A stretch of 64,000 bases of DNA, from assembly GCF_015350995.1 (NCBI RefSeq), contig NZ_JADKRW010000003.1, positions 1 through 64,000 of the forward strand, written 5' to 3'. Positions within the stretch are counted from its first letter, which is position 1, and each line of letters opens with the position of its first letter. Shown in pieces: positions 24,950-31,884 of the stretch. The notes below the pieces were generated by a model. The model did no database searches. It had not been told where the DNA came from and saw only the letters and a list, made by a program, of their open reading frames with translations. The position numbers were made by a program, and so were the translations under genes. This DNA is from Curtobacterium sp. VKM Ac-1393 (GTDB lineage Bacteria; Actinomycetota; Actinomycetes; Actinomycetales; Microbacteriaceae).

Positions 24950-25216
24950 TCACCTCGGCGGTGACCAGCTGCGTCCGAACGCACGCATCAACACGACACC
25001 CCAGTCAGCATCCGTGATCGTGCCCGTCGACGTCTCCGTGCTGAACTCGCCACGCTCGTAGAGCAGGGGCGCTTGACCCACCAGGTGCTCACCGAGCCGC
25101 TCTCTGACATGCCACGTCTTCCGCGCCGTCTGCGACGGCACCAGCTCAAGCTGCAAGCGATGGCCGTGCACCGACACCGTGGACGGGAGCTGCGGGATAC
25201 GAGGCGGCATGCGCAC
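24950..25216 (-). CDS. Uncharacterised 88-residue protein, copy B of a local family
   Basis: The GTG at 25216 is preceded by GGGAGGG. The product differs from copy A (7958-8227) at about 8 of 88 positions, among them Leu6/Arg, Thr38/Arg, Gln40/Arg and Ala57/Glu, giving a more basic protein here. The invariant core includes LELVPSQTARKTWHV and ITDADWGVVLMRAFGRSW. It lies near lsr2 and the DUF4190 gene but has its own promoter region. No family is recognised. Confidence 0.65.
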   Translation of the reverse strand: MRMPPRIPQLPSTVSVHGHRLQLELVPSQTARKTWHVRERLGEHLVGQAPLLYERGEFSTETSTGTITDADWGVVLMRAFGRSWSPPR

Positions 25217-25452
25217 AGTCCACGCCCTCCCCCATCAAACCCCCGCAGACACGCTGACGTACCCGAGCAACGAACCGTCCACTGCGCCGTCGTCAACCAG
25301 GTGGGGCAATGGGGTCAGTTCCGATAATGGTGCTTCTCGGAACGTGATGGCGGGGGCGGAAGCGACGCAGCTGCGCGTTGCCCAAAGACCGGTGCGGCCA
25401 GGAGTCCCTCGTTGCGGCAGACTGCAACAACAAGCCCATAGGAGTGTTCGTC

Positions 25453-26457
25453 ATGTTCGTCGCCGCCATCGTCTTCCTCGTCATCGCGCTCATCGCGCTG
25501 TTCTTCCGAAGACGGACCTACACCACCCCGGAGCGCCCGGCCACGCCCGGCCGCGAAGCACGGCCGGCGGTCCCGACCCGCCGCCCGAACCTCATCGCCG
25601 CGTGGACCGCAGCCGCCGCCGGCGTCCTGTTCGTCGGACTCACGCTCGGCAGCACCCTGTACGCCCAGGACACCGGTGAGTCGAAGGTGCAGGTCGACAT
25701 CTCCGGCAACATCGTCGGACAGACGACCGACTCGGGCTTCCACTTCAAGGCACCCTGGGCGACGCTGCACACGTTCAACATCCGCAACCAGACCGTCACC
25801 TACATCAACGCGGTGAACGGCTCCGACTCGGACAACAACGGCAACGTCCGATCCGGCCCGTACGTCACGGTGCAGGACCAGGACGGCGTCTCGTCGAACG
25901 TCAGCCTGAACCTGCAGTACAGCATCGACGCGAAGTCGGTCACCGACATCTACCGCTCGTACAAGACCGAGGAGAATTTCAAGACGCAGTTCATCGGCAA
26001 CTCGGTGCGCAGCGTCGTCCGACAGGTGCCGAACGACTTCACCACCATCGAGCTCATCACCAAGCGCGGCACCGTCGAGAAGTCGATGATCCAGGCGCTC
26101 GAGACGCGCTGGAAGGGGTCGGGCGTGCACGTCGACAACTTCGCCCTGCAGGAGATCACCCCGCCCAAGTCCGTCACCGAGGCCTACGCCACCGCCCAGC
26201 AGGCGCAGATCCAAGTCACCAAGGAGCGTGCGCTACTCGACGCGAAAAAGGTGCAAGCGCAGCAGCAGGTCGCCGAGGCGCAGGGGCAGGCGGACGCGAA
26301 CGAGGTCCTCAACGAGCACCCGCTGTCGGCGGCGGCCCTGAAGCAGCGTGAGATCGAGGCCCTCAAGAGTGCCGGCGACAACGGATCGCTCATCGTCGTG
26401 CCGCAGGGCACCGACAACATCCTCAGCCTCCCCGGGACCGGATCCACAACCAAGTAG
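25453..26457 (+). CDS. SPFH/prohibitin-domain membrane protein
   Basis: 334 residues. Two N-terminal hydrophobic segments (about 1-18 and 50-70) precede an SPFH domain (about 77-250), with GNIVGQTTDSGFHFKAPWAT, the strand pattern VTVQDQDGVSSNVSLNLQYS, and VHVDNFALQEITPPKSVTEA. A coiled-coil (about 240-300) rich in Gln, Ala and Lys follows (QIQVTKERALLDAKKVQAQQ). Such proteins form large rings and organise membrane proteases or microdomains. ATG 25453 has AGGAG 8 bases before it. A stand-alone gene with its own terminator. Confidence 0.88.
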   Translation: MFVAAIVFLVIALIALFFRRRTYTTPERPATPGREARPAVPTRRPNLIAAWTAAAAGVLFVGLTLGSTLYAQDTGESKVQVDISGNIVGQTTDSGFHFKAPWATLHTFNIRNQTVTYINAVNGSDSDNNGNVRSGPYVTVQDQDGVSSNVSLNLQYSIDAKSVTDIYRSYKTEENFKTQFIGNSVRSVVRQVPNDFTTIELITKRGTVEKSMIQALETRWKGSGVHVDNFALQEITPPKSVTEAYATAQQAQIQVTKERALLDAKKVQAQQQVAEAQGQADANEVLNEHPLSAAALKQREIEALKSAGDNGSLIVVPQGTDNILSLPGTGSTTK

Positions 26458-26571
26458 AGCGCACACCACAGCACGCAACGACAAGGTGCCACCGTAGTGC
26501 GGTGACACCACACGTCCTACAGATGTGGGCTACGGAAGCGGGCTTGCTGAGATTAGGCGAGATGCAAAACG

Positions 26572-26604
26572 CGCGGGACCCCAACAGGTGGCTGGGGTCC
26601 CGCG
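26572..26604 (+). terminator. Terminator between the SPFH gene and the Rhs-tip region
   Basis: Perfect 12-base inverted repeat (arms 26572-26583 and 26593-26604, arm CGCGGGACCCCA, 9-base loop). On the minus strand it closes the AT-rich gene at 26632-26832; on the plus strand it follows the SPFH gene. It marks the edge of the AT-rich stretch. Confidence 0.75.
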
Positions 26605-26631
26605 ACTGCTCAAAAAACGTAATCGATTAAA

Positions 26632-26832
26632 CTATCTCAGTGCACGGAGACTACGAGCAGCGATAAATGCAATACTCAAAAATAATGCAGCAATGATCAA
26701 ACTAACCCAATATGCTAGCTTCCAGGAGGGCGAAACGAGTGGCAATATCAACCACAACAGAGCCGCCGCTACCGAGAAGTAGACGGTTATTTGGAGAAGA
26801 AAGCTCCGGTTGCACGAACGCACGATCGCCAT
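26632..26832 (-). CDS. Small two-helix membrane protein, probable immunity protein for the Rhs tip
   Basis: 66 residues. After MAIVRSCNRSF come two membrane helices (about 12-33, with SVAAALLWLILPLV, and 39-57, with YWVSLIIAALFLSIAFIAAR). The ATG lies two bases after the TAG of the Rhs fragment upstream, so translation is coupled. The DNA is strikingly AT-rich compared with its surroundings, a usual sign of recently transferred toxin/immunity cassettes and a preferred Lsr2 target. The immunity role follows from position, size and membrane nature; no family is recognised. Confidence 0.6.
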   Translation of the reverse strand: MAIVRSCNRSFLLQITVYFSVAAALLWLILPLVSPSWKLAYWVSLIIAALFLSIAFIAARSLRALR

Positions 26833-26834
26833 TC

Positions 26835-27467
26835 CTATCCAGCAAGGGGGAGGAGTGCAGGTAAGAAACCTGCTTCGGCTCCCTTCCCAAGTCCATCCAA
26901 TGCCGCGTTTCCGATCTCGCTGGCACTGCCGTCACCGTAGGCCGTTCCTGCAGCTTCACCTGCCGCGCCTCCGACAGCTGCCCCTAGGAAGATTCCGAGC
27001 GAGGCACCAGCACCACAACCCACTCCAGCGGAGAAGGCGCACACCGTACTTGTCACAGCGATCCCGGTGACGGCTCCCTCAAGAATTCCGACCTGGTCAC
27101 CCGCCGCAAACTGTCCGCGAGGATCCGACTTGTAGATCGGATCTGAACCGGCGTATGCGTATCTTTTGGCGTTGCTCGGGCTGAGGGGTGCGTCGAGGGT
27201 GTCGCGTTCGAGCCATTTGCCGGTGGTGCTGGACTGCCACCGGTACCCGAATTTCGTCAGCCCGTGGTCGGTGCTGGACGAGCGGAGCCCGCTTTTGAAC
27301 CCGTAAGGGTTCTGCTGCCACTGCGCACTGTCGCCACCGACCTTGACGGTTTCGACGCCGTAGGGGTCGTAGGAGACGGTGTAGGCGGTCTTACCGGTGC
27401 CGGCGATCGCGGCGGCCGGGCTGCCGTTAGCTGAGTTCAGGAAGCGCCTGAACTCGTTGGGCTCCAT
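26835..27467 (-). pseudogene. Rhs-repeat protein C-terminal tip (5'-truncated polymorphic toxin)
   Basis: About 210 residues. The first recognisable part is an Rhs strand unit (TAYTVSYDPYGVETVKVGGD, NPYGFKSGL), then the Rhs-associated core FGYRWQSSTTGKWLERDTLD followed by RYAYAGSDPIYKSDPRG, where DPxG marks the toxin junction. The roughly 90-residue tip after DPRG is Gly/Ala-rich and hydrophobic (GAGASLGIFLGAAVGGAAGE), consistent with a membrane-acting toxin. A full Rhs protein exceeds 1500 residues, so nearly all is missing; the end lies near a 9-base inverted repeat at 27433-27455. The ATG at 27467 may be fortuitous. It could serve as a silent cassette for recombination. Confidence 0.72.
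27433..27455. repeat. 9-base inverted repeat at the Rhs truncation point
   Basis: Perfect arms GAGTTCAGG (27433-27441) and CCTGAACTC (27447-27455) with a 5-base loop. It sits where recognisable Rhs sequence ends and shortly before the ltrA remnant on the other strand. It could be a recombination or excision scar, or chance. Confidence 0.45.
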
Positions 27468-27573
27468 GTATGCCTCGATGGCGCGATGCACGTCTTCGTG
27501 GAGATCCTGGACTCGCCGATGCGTGTCGATACACGGGCAAGCGGGAGCTGTTGCGGGCGCGTCGAGACCGTAG

Positions 27574-27984
27574 TCGACCTCTCTACCGAGCCGCGAGCGC
27601 GTTGCCCTCTCCGACGAGAGCAACCTCTCCTGGAGGCATAACCAGGTCGGCCACTACTTCGTGTTCGCCGCGGCCGGGGCGCTGCCCGCCGGGATCGAGG
27701 TCGCGGTCAGTGCGGACGCCGGCCAGGCCGACCTGTCCCACGCCACCGTCGCCGCGACGATCGCGGTGCCGGTCGCGCTGTTCGTGCTCGCGATCTGGGC
27801 GCTCGCGCTCCGGCCGTCACTGTCGCCCGGGTGGAACGCGGCCGTCGTGGTGCTCGTCGCCGCGATCCTCGCGTCGGTCGCGGTGCCGGACGTCTCGCTG
27901 GTCGCGACCGCGCTGCTCGTCGCGGTGATCGTGGTGGTCCTCGAGGTCGCCGAGCGGCGGCCGGGCGCGCGGCACACGCGCTGA
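27574..27984 (+). pseudogene. Low temperature requirement protein A (LtrA) gene, 5'-truncated
   Basis: An open frame from a stop at 27571-27573 gives VALSDESNLSWRHNQ, then VGHYFVFAAAGALPAGIEVA. Three further membrane helices follow (about 27745-27810, 27835-27890 and 27895-27945) to a stop at 27982-27984. This is the C-terminal third of an LtrA-like multi-pass membrane protein. The N-terminal helices and start codon are missing, and the sequence upstream switches to the Rhs-tip region. A GTG at 27661 could give a 107-residue product, probably non-functional. Confidence 0.6.
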
Positions 27985-28021
27985 CGGGAGGCCCGTGGCG
28001 GCGTCCCCACGGGCCTCCCGT
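27984..28021. terminator. Bidirectional terminator after the ltrA remnant
   Basis: Perfect 15-base inverted repeat ACGGGAGGCCCGTGG with an 8-base loop (arms 27984-27998 and 28007-28021), between convergent genes. The same core GGAGGCCCGTGG recurs at 56570-56601, so it belongs to a recurring palindrome family. Confidence 0.8.
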
Positions 28022-28038
28022 CCGCCGTGTGGCCGCGG

Positions 28039-28344
28039 TCAGCCCACCCGCGCGACGCGCACGTCGACCCGCGTGAGCGACAGGCCGTGCTCGGCCGCCG
28101 TCGTCAGCGCGACGTCGTGCACGGCGCGGGCGACCTCGGGTGCGGGGCGGTAGCCGTCGGTGCCGATGACGACGCGCAGGACGTCCTCGTCGACCACGAT
28201 GCGCAAGGGAGCATCGTTCGACGCGAGGTCGCGCACGGCGCTGACGGCGCTCGCGACCGTCGGTCGGGCACGGTAGAGGTCGGTGACCCCGGGGACCGCG
28301 ATCGCCGCCTGCTCGATCGCGGCGAGGATGTCGTCGGTGCTCAT
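28039..28344 (-). CDS. Asp23/Gls24-like small protein
   Basis: 101 residues with the layout ILAAIEQAAIAVPGVTDLYR, then LRIVVDEDVLRVVIGTDGYR and EVARAVHDVALTTAAEHGLS, ending in the strand LTRVDVRVARVG. This matches a shortened Asp23/Gls24 fold. Its ATG overlaps the stop of the longer Asp23-like gene by 4 bases (ATGA). Third gene of an operon led by an ECF sigma factor. The family is linked to cell-envelope stress. Confidence 0.72.
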   Translation of the reverse strand: MSTDDILAAIEQAAIAVPGVTDLYRARPTVASAVSAVRDLASNDAPLRIVVDEDVLRVVIGTDGYRPAPEVARAVHDVALTTAAEHGLSLTRVDVRVARVG

Positions 28345-28952
28345 CGTTCCTCCTCCGGGGTGCTGTCGGTCTCCGGCTGTGGTTCGAGCAGGTCACGGAC
28401 CACGACGTCGATCGCGTCGACGAGCAGGTCGGTCTGCTCGGCCAACGCCTGGGCGACGCCGGTCCGGACCAGGTCCGCCGTCGCGACGACCGACGGTCCG
28501 GAGACGACCGCGACCTCGACGACCACGCGGATCGGGGAGCCCAGCTCCGTGACGTCCCCGTCGAGCTGACACCGCGCGACGAGCACGCCGGGCACGCTGT
28601 CCCCGGTCCGCCGGATGAGCGAGCGGATGGCGCCCTCGGTCATCACCGGACGCTCCGACTCGGACTGCGGGCGGAGCGGCACGTCCCGCCCGGAGCGGGA
28701 CTCGAGCGAGATGTTGGCCAGCACCCCGCCGATCCACGACTCGTCGGCCGGAGCCTCGTCACGAGCGGCGGCCTCGAGCGACCCCAGTGAGGCGTGCCGG
28801 ACGCGCAGGATCGCCGCGAGGGCGTTCTGGCACGCCGGGGAACCGTCGATGGTCGGGTCGGGCGGCTGCATGCCGGCGTCCAGGTAGTCGGCGAGCTCGT
28901 CGATGGAGTGGCCGTCGAGGTCGTCGGGTTCGAGTGCGTCGAGGGCGGTCAT
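28341..28952 (-). CDS. Asp23/Gls24 family envelope-stress-type protein
   Basis: 203 residues. The N-terminal part (about 1-75) is acidic and helical (DGHSIDELADYLDAG, PACQNALAAILRVRHASLGS). The second half is the Asp23 domain, with ESERPVMTEGAIRSLIRRTG, SPIRVVVEVAVVSGPSVVAT and DLLVDAIDVVVRDLLEP. The N-terminal extension resembles an anti-sigma-like helical domain and may bind the sigma factor encoded just upstream (inference). GGAGGG spaced 6 bases supports ATG 28952, which overlaps the sigma stop by 4 bases. Confidence 0.78.
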   Translation of the reverse strand: MTALDALEPDDLDGHSIDELADYLDAGMQPPDPTIDGSPACQNALAAILRVRHASLGSLEAAARDEAPADESWIGGVLANISLESRSGRDVPLRPQSESERPVMTEGAIRSLIRRTGDSVPGVLVARCQLDGDVTELGSPIRVVVEVAVVSGPSVVATADLVRTGVAQALAEQTDLLVDAIDVVVRDLLEPQPETDSTPEEER

Positions 28953-29503
28953 CGCCATCCCTCCATGAGTCGGATCATGTTCTTCCTCGCTCGGGACAGG
29001 AGTCCGCGGACCGTCGACGGAGGCAGGTCGAGTTCGGCAGCGATGTCGTCGTAGCTGTACTCGAGCACCTCCTTCATCAGCCAGCAGCGTCGTTGGGCGT
29101 CTGGGAGTTCGGCGAGGGCCGCCTCGACCGCTTCTTCGCGGGAGCGTGCCTCCGCCACCCGGTCCGGTGCGTCGTCGGCGGGGGCGGCGACCTCGAGTTC
29201 GGTGACGTCGTCGTGCGGCCGACGGGCGCGGATGCGGTCCAGGCACTTGCGGCTCAGGATGCGCATCAGCCAGGACTTCACCTTGGCCTGGTCCTCGAGC
29301 CGGTCGAGCCGGTCCCAGGCGGTGATGAAGGTCTCCTGCACGACGTCGTCGAGTTCGTCGGTCGACCCGAGGGTCCGGCGGGCGTACGCGCGCAAGAGGG
29401 GTGTGTAGCGGCGGATCAGGACCTCGAAGGCCCGGACGTCGCCATCGGACGACCGGCCGGCGAGGACCGCGTCGTCGAGCTCGGCGAGGGACTGGTGGTG
29501 CAC
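28949..29503 (-). CDS. ECF-type RNA polymerase sigma factor, operon leader
   Basis: 184 residues. Region 2: FEVLIRRYTPLLRAYARRTL, ELDDVVQETFITAWDRLDRL and KVKSWLMRILSRKCLDRIRA. Region 4: LAELPDAQRRCWLMKEVLEY, SYDDIAAELDLPPSTVRGLL then SRARKNMIRLM. GTG start at 29503 with AAGGAAAGC before it. Followed by two overlapping Asp23-type genes, a common actinobacterial layout for envelope or general stress regulation. No promoter motif could be assigned. Confidence 0.9.
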   Translation of the reverse strand: MHHQSLAELDDAVLAGRSSDGDVRAFEVLIRRYTPLLRAYARRTLGSTDELDDVVQETFITAWDRLDRLEDQAKVKSWLMRILSRKCLDRIRARRPHDDVTELEVAAPADDAPDRVAEARSREEAVEAALAELPDAQRRCWLMKEVLEYSYDDIAAELDLPPSTVRGLLSRARKNMIRLMEGWR

Positions 29504-29609
29504 GCTTTCCTTCTACTGGTCGGGGCTGGGAACGAGGTCGGTCGCTGATGGGACGCGCGCGGACGGCGGATCGTCACACTTCTCGTCGCACTTGCGCCAG
29601 AGTGGAGAC

Positions 29610-30239
29610 ATGTCGCTCGTCACCGCCGTCTGCCGCGTCGACCGCCTGCTGCCGGACTCCGGCACGATCGGGGTCACGGCCATCGACAAGCGTCCCGTCG
29701 ACGGCAAGGTGCGGGTCCGTCCCCTCGGGCTGTACGCCGACGTGCAGGCCGACCGCAAGCACCACGGCGGCGAGGACCAGGCCGTGTACGCCTACGCCGA
29801 CGAGGACGCCGCGTACTTCGCCGCGGAACTCGATCGCGACATCCCGCCCGGGCTGTTCGGCGAGAACCTGCGGACCAGCGGCGTCGACGTCACCGGCGCC
29901 GTCACGGGCGAACGCTGGCGCATCGGCGAGACCCTGGAGCTCGAGGTCACGATCCCGCGGATCCCGTGCGGCACGTTCGCGCGGCGGATGGGCGTCGACA
30001 AGTGGGTCAGGCGGTTCACCGAGGAAGGACGCCCCGGCGCGTACCTGCGGGTGGTCAAGTCCGGCCCGGTGACGGCCGGCGACCCGGTCGTCGTGACGTA
30101 CCGTCCCGAGCACGGGGTGACGATCGGCGAGGTCTTCGCGGGCCTCACGCCCGAGCGGGCCCGTGCGGTGCTGGAGTCCGGGGAGCGACTCGCACCCAAG
30201 GTCGTCCGGGACGTGTCGAAGGTGCTCGCCCGCTCCTGA
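29610..30239 (+). CDS. MOSC domain protein (YiiM-like)
   Basis: 209 residues. YiiM-like features: PLGLYADVQADRKHHGGEDQ, AVYAYADEDAAYFAAEL, FGENLRTSGVDVT and IPRIPCGTFARRMG, whose Cys is the likely molybdenum/sulfur-handling residue of MOSC proteins. YiiM of E. coli reduces N-hydroxylated compounds using Moco; that role here is inferred. ATG 29610 follows GGAG. It is divergent from the ECF operon and stands alone. Confidence 0.87.
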   Translation: MSLVTAVCRVDRLLPDSGTIGVTAIDKRPVDGKVRVRPLGLYADVQADRKHHGGEDQAVYAYADEDAAYFAAELDRDIPPGLFGENLRTSGVDVTGAVTGERWRIGETLELEVTIPRIPCGTFARRMGVDKWVRRFTEEGRPGAYLRVVKSGPVTAGDPVVVTYRPEHGVTIGEVFAGLTPERARAVLESGERLAPKVVRDVSKVLARS

Positions 30240-30289
30240 TCGGGCGGTGACTCAGCCCGCTCGATCAGCCACACGCTCACCCCGCTCGA

Positions 30290-30664
30290 TCAGCCGCCGC
30301 GCGTCGGGTCGATCGGCCGTCTCGCACGGGGCAGACCGGCGACGACCAGGTCGTAGGCGTTCGCAACGAGGTCCTCGACCAGGGTGTCGTCGATGCCGTC
30401 GCCCGGAGCCAACGTGATCCAGTGCCGCTTGTTCATGTGCCAGCCCGGCGTGATCTCCGCGTGGTCGCGGACGAGGGCGGCCCCGTGCGGCGGCGCGCAC
30501 TTGAGGTTGACGATCGGCACGCCCCGGAGTTCGCTCGTCATCACGAACATCTTGTCGACGACCTTGTAGACGAACGCGCCCTCGCCGAAGGGTTGCGTCT
30601 CGAACACCGCGGGCAGGCCCATGGCGGTGCGGCTCGCGACGTCGTGCAGGTGCTGGCCGTCCAT
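30290..30664 (-). CDS. MmcQ/YjbR family DNA-binding-like protein
   Basis: 124 residues of the CyaY-like MmcQ/YjbR fold: HDVASRTAMGLPAVFETQPF, GAFVYKVVDKMFVMTSE and VNLKCAPPHGAALVRDHAEI. Then comes ITPGWHMNKRHWITLAPGD, with the characteristic H-M-N-K-x-H-W motif. Proteins of this family are small and of uncertain function. It converges on the MOSC gene with a gap of about 50 bases. Confidence 0.88.
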   Translation of the reverse strand: MDGQHLHDVASRTAMGLPAVFETQPFGEGAFVYKVVDKMFVMTSELRGVPIVNLKCAPPHGAALVRDHAEITPGWHMNKRHWITLAPGDGIDDTLVEDLVANAYDLVVAGLPRARRPIDPTRGG

Positions 30665-30818
30665 GACACCAGCTTGCCGCAGACCACCGACCCCCGGTGT
30701 GCGGACCGAACCCGTTCGGGGGCATGTGATGAGCGTCGTTCACATCGTAGGATCAGCTCGCCGCGCACCCGACGCGGCGGTCGCCCCGGCGGCCACACAC
30801 CTGTTCCAGGGGGAACCC

Positions 30819-31118
30819 GTGCGCATCATCCGTACCCTCGGCATCGCCGCCGCCACCGCCGTCCTCGCGACCACCGTCGTCGTCGGAGGGGCCGCCACCG
30901 CGCAGGCCGCACCGAAGAGCTACGCCAACTGCACCGCGGTGCACAAGGTGTACTCCGGTGGCATCGCGAAGAAGTCCGTCACGAAGAACAAGGTCGTCTC
31001 CGGTGGCAAGACCACCTACCGCGCGCTCAAGGGCACGGTGAAGAAGGACGACGCCCTGTACAAGGCGAACACGAAGCTCGACCGCGACAAGGACGGCATC
31101 GCCTGCGAGAAGAGCTGA
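30819..31118 (+). CDS. Secreted excalibur calcium-binding domain protein
   Basis: 99 residues. Signal peptide MRIIRTLGIAAATAVLATTV with cleavage near AQAAPK. The mature part starts with SYANCTAVHKVYSGGIAKKS (excalibur-like paired Cys region), and the C-terminus DRDKDGIACEKS is the Ca2+-binding DxDxDGxxCE signature. GTG start with AGGGGGAA upstream. Probably wall-associated; a partner nuclease domain, seen in some family members, is absent. Confidence 0.85.
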   Translation: MRIIRTLGIAAATAVLATTVVVGGAATAQAAPKSYANCTAVHKVYSGGIAKKSVTKNKVVSGGKTTYRALKGTVKKDDALYKANTKLDRDKDGIACEKS

Positions 31119-31205
31119 CCGGCTCGCGAGACGCCGTCGTGTTCGCGAGACGCCTCCGAATTCGGCGGCGTCTGAGCGGCTCGACGGCGTCTCAGTGACA
31201 CGACG

Positions 31206-31299
31206 GCGTCTCGCCACACCAGCGTTTCGCCACACCAGCGTCTCGCCGGACCAGCGTCTCGCCGGACCAGCGGGCGCCCCGAACCAGCGGGCGCCCCGG
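31206..31299. repeat. Tandem 16-base degenerate repeats ahead of the cysE end
   Basis: Four 16-base units (31206, 31222, 31238, 31254), each beginning GCGT(C/T)TCGCC and ending in ACCA. Units 3 and 4 are identical. They run into two 17/13-base variants (GCGGGCGCCCCG) up to 31299, adjacent to the cysE stop. Upstream (31120-31200) several GCGAGACGC/GCGTCTCG words form possible hairpins. Confidence 0.6.
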
Positions 31300-31884
31300 T
31301 CAGAGCGTCGGGACGCCCTCGTGCCCGGACCGCGGGCGTGCGGTGCCGGCGACCCCGGTGACGACCGACCCGGACGGCACGTCCTTCGTCACCACGGTGT
31401 TCGCACCCACGACGGAGTCCTGCCCGATGCTGATCGCCCCGATCAGGGACGATCCCGCGCCGAGCACCACGCGGTCGCCCACCACGGGGTGCCGTCGGGC
31501 TCCCGGGCCGTGGTCGCCGCCGCGCCCGCCGAGGGTGACCCCGTGGAACACCACGACGTCGTCCCCGATCACCGCGGTCTCCCCGATCACCACGCCCATG
31601 CCGTGATCGATGAAGAACCGTTGTCCGATGCGGGCGCCGGGGTGGATCTCGATGCCCGTCACCGACCGTGCAGCCTGACCGATGACCCGCGCGACGAACC
31701 TCGATCCGGGCAGTCCCTGCGCGAGCCACAGCCGGTGCGTGACCCGGTACGTCCAGATGGCGTGCAGCCCGGAGTAGACGATCGCGTTCTCGAGGTCGCC
31801 CCGAGCCGCGGGGTCACCGCGGCGTGCTGCGGCCAGGTCCTCCCGGATCGTCCGCAGCACGCCTCGTCGGAGGGGACGACTCAC
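31300..31884 (-). CDS. cysE: Serine O-acetyltransferase (short, EpsC-type)
   Basis: Makes O-acetylserine from serine and acetyl-CoA, the carbon acceptor for cysteine synthesis. 194 residues, the short actinobacterial/Bacillus form. A helical N-terminus (IREDLAAARRGDPAA, YRVTHRLWLAQG) is followed by a left-handed beta helix of hexapeptide repeats with HPGARIGQRFFIDHGMGVVI, GETAVIGDDVVVFHGVTLGG and HPVVGDRVVLGAGSSLIG. DHG and HGVTLGG carry catalytic residues. The start codon overlaps the cysK stop by 4 bases, so the two enzymes are co-translated. Confidence 0.94.
   Translation of the reverse strand: MSRPLRRGVLRTIREDLAAARRGDPAARGDLENAIVYSGLHAIWTYRVTHRLWLAQGLPGSRFVARVIGQAARSVTGIEIHPGARIGQRFFIDHGMGVVIGETAVIGDDVVVFHGVTLGGRGGDHGPGARRHPVVGDRVVLGAGSSLIGAISIGQDSVVGANTVVTKDVPSGSVVTGVAGTARPRSGHEGVPTL

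Noticed and set aside
27623..27984. Fusion of the Rhs fragment with further upstream codons up to 27623
   Set aside because: The added residues have no Rhs features and overlap the ltrA remnant on the other strand, so they are not counted as part of the gene.
31206..31299. Tandem units as a CRISPR array
   Set aside because: Units are contiguous, degenerate and without spacers.
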